From Undaria pinnatifida (Eukaryota > Sar > Phaeophyceae > Laminariales > Alariaceae): a stretch of DNA of 64,000 bases. Below the pieces are notes generated by a model. It did no database searches, was not told the origin of the DNA, and worked only from the letters and a program-made list of their open reading frames with translations. The position numbers were made by a program, and so were the translations under genes. Where the stretch lies: the NCBI GenBank assembly GCA_012845835.1, contig JABAKD010000014.1, forward strand, positions 2,784,484 through 2,848,483, written 5' to 3'. Shown one piece after another: positions 63,163 through 64,000 of the stretch (positions are counted from its first letter, which is position 1; the number at the start of each line of letters is the position of its first letter).

Positions 63163-63677
63163 GACGCGTGCTACGATAGAGGTGCACCACTTTTGTTCTA
63201 ATACTACCCCTCAATTTGGGAGCTTAAGACTCCCCCCCTCCCAAAAAAAAATCTGATTGGAGAAGCACAAAACTGCTACCGGATGAACAGATCCCATGGT
63301 CTAGATTTTTTTTTTCGCCTATTTCCGACAATTTCTGGGTTAAGGAGGACTGATTCTGCACGATAGCCCCCACCAAAACCAGCGATTTTCTTTTTCAACG
63401 AACGTTTCATGGCTGCTCGACACAAGGAAGGATACGATTGAAAAAAATAAGTATCCATGTACATTTTCTTGTGTGCAAAAGGTCTATCGATGGATGACGT
63501 CGGAGTGTCGAGGGACACCGTGTTTCAGGAGGTACGGCCGGGAGCTGGTTTTGAAACCGGTGATTTCGTTGTAAGAAAAGTCGGGGGGGCTACCGTAGTA
63601 AGAATCGCAAGTCCCGTTATTCAAAAAAAAATTCCGACGAAAACTGCTGCTACAGTACCTCCATCGTAGCACTCGTC
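63163..63677 (+). mobile_element. MITE-A copy split by a nested MITE-D (63,352-63,606)
   Basis: Left part from GACGCGTGCTACGATAGAGG to TTTCTGGGTTAAGGAG, then MITE-D. The right part then resumes (AAAAAAATTCCGACGA ... CCTCCATCGTAGCACTCGTC). The nesting order shows MITE-D moved after this MITE-A inserted. Confidence 0.8.
63352..63606 (+). mobile_element. MITE-D copy
   Basis: Ends are imperfect inverted repeats: GATTCTGCACGATAGCCCCC and, in reverse, GATTCTTACTACGGTAGCCC. The shared interior contains GACACCGTGTTTCAGGAGGT and GCTGGTTTTGAAACCGG. About 255 bp. Confidence 0.8.
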
Positions 63678-64000
63678 TTTTTGTTCTTTCCTCACCGAAA
63701 AAAAAAAACGAGCTTCATGACACGACGAAACCGAAAGAAAGCGCACCCCGATCAACAAAAAAAGAAATGTACGGCCCGGGTTTTTAAAAAACGCTCGGCT
63801 TGAAAAAAAAAAAGGCAACGAAACTCCGACGACTTTGGGTGTTTAAGGCGGGCGGGCCATCACTCAGAAACGAAAAAAAAAAAAAATCGGTATACCTTAA
63901 TACCTCTATCGTAGAAAATTTATGCCGCATCACTGCCGTGGGGGCGACTAAGTGCTGGGAGTCATCCCACGCTAAAGCTAGCAAGGGCCCTCAGAAGGCA

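Overview
This is a window of eukaryotic nuclear DNA dominated by repeats. Intron-rich genes, LINE, LTR and many MITE-like elements, long homopolymer C/G and A/T runs, and the protein families seen suggest a stramenopile, most likely a brown alga. That assignment is inference; the sequence only proves a eukaryote with large introns. Coding DNA is a few per cent of the window and sits in short exons that are hard to see among repeats. Two host genes can be assembled by following splice sites and codon phase, both on the minus strand. Gene 1 (exons from 20,958 down to 2,633, running off the left edge) is a homologue of RGP1, the arrestin-fold partner of RIC1 in the Rab6/Ypt6 exchange factor. Seven exons are found. 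Gene 2 (exons from 59,919 down to 25,879, probably starting beyond the right part of the window) encodes a coiled coil, an EF-hand-like module, about eight 23-residue leucine-rich repeats and a charged C-terminal tail. Ten exons are found over 34 kb. Layout: 1-1,000 repeats; 1,025-2,600 a decayed 5'-truncated LINE inside an RGP1 intron; 2,633-20,958 RGP1 with introns holding a 1.1 kb GTTGGT-type array, a CTG array, a foldback element and a 20.3-20.6 kb inverted repeat; 20,959-25,878 intergenic DNA with a CATG-rich tract and MITEs; 25,879-59,919 the EF-hand/LRR gene. Its 8.5 kb intron between exons 3 and 4 carries a 70-bp satellite array split by a young Ty1/copia element with two 795-bp LTRs, a 5-bp target duplication and a half-tRNA-iMet type primer site. 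59,920-64,000 is a dense nest of MITEs. Main points of interest: local partial duplication of exons in both host genes (three copies of an RGP1 segment, two copies of an LRR exon); a MITE whose terminal inverted repeat has been amplified into a tandem array; MITE-in-MITE insertion; LINE and short retroposon families that appear to share a 3' end running into C-rich tails; and splice acceptors embedded in simple repeats. No complete novel defence or biosynthetic system was found.
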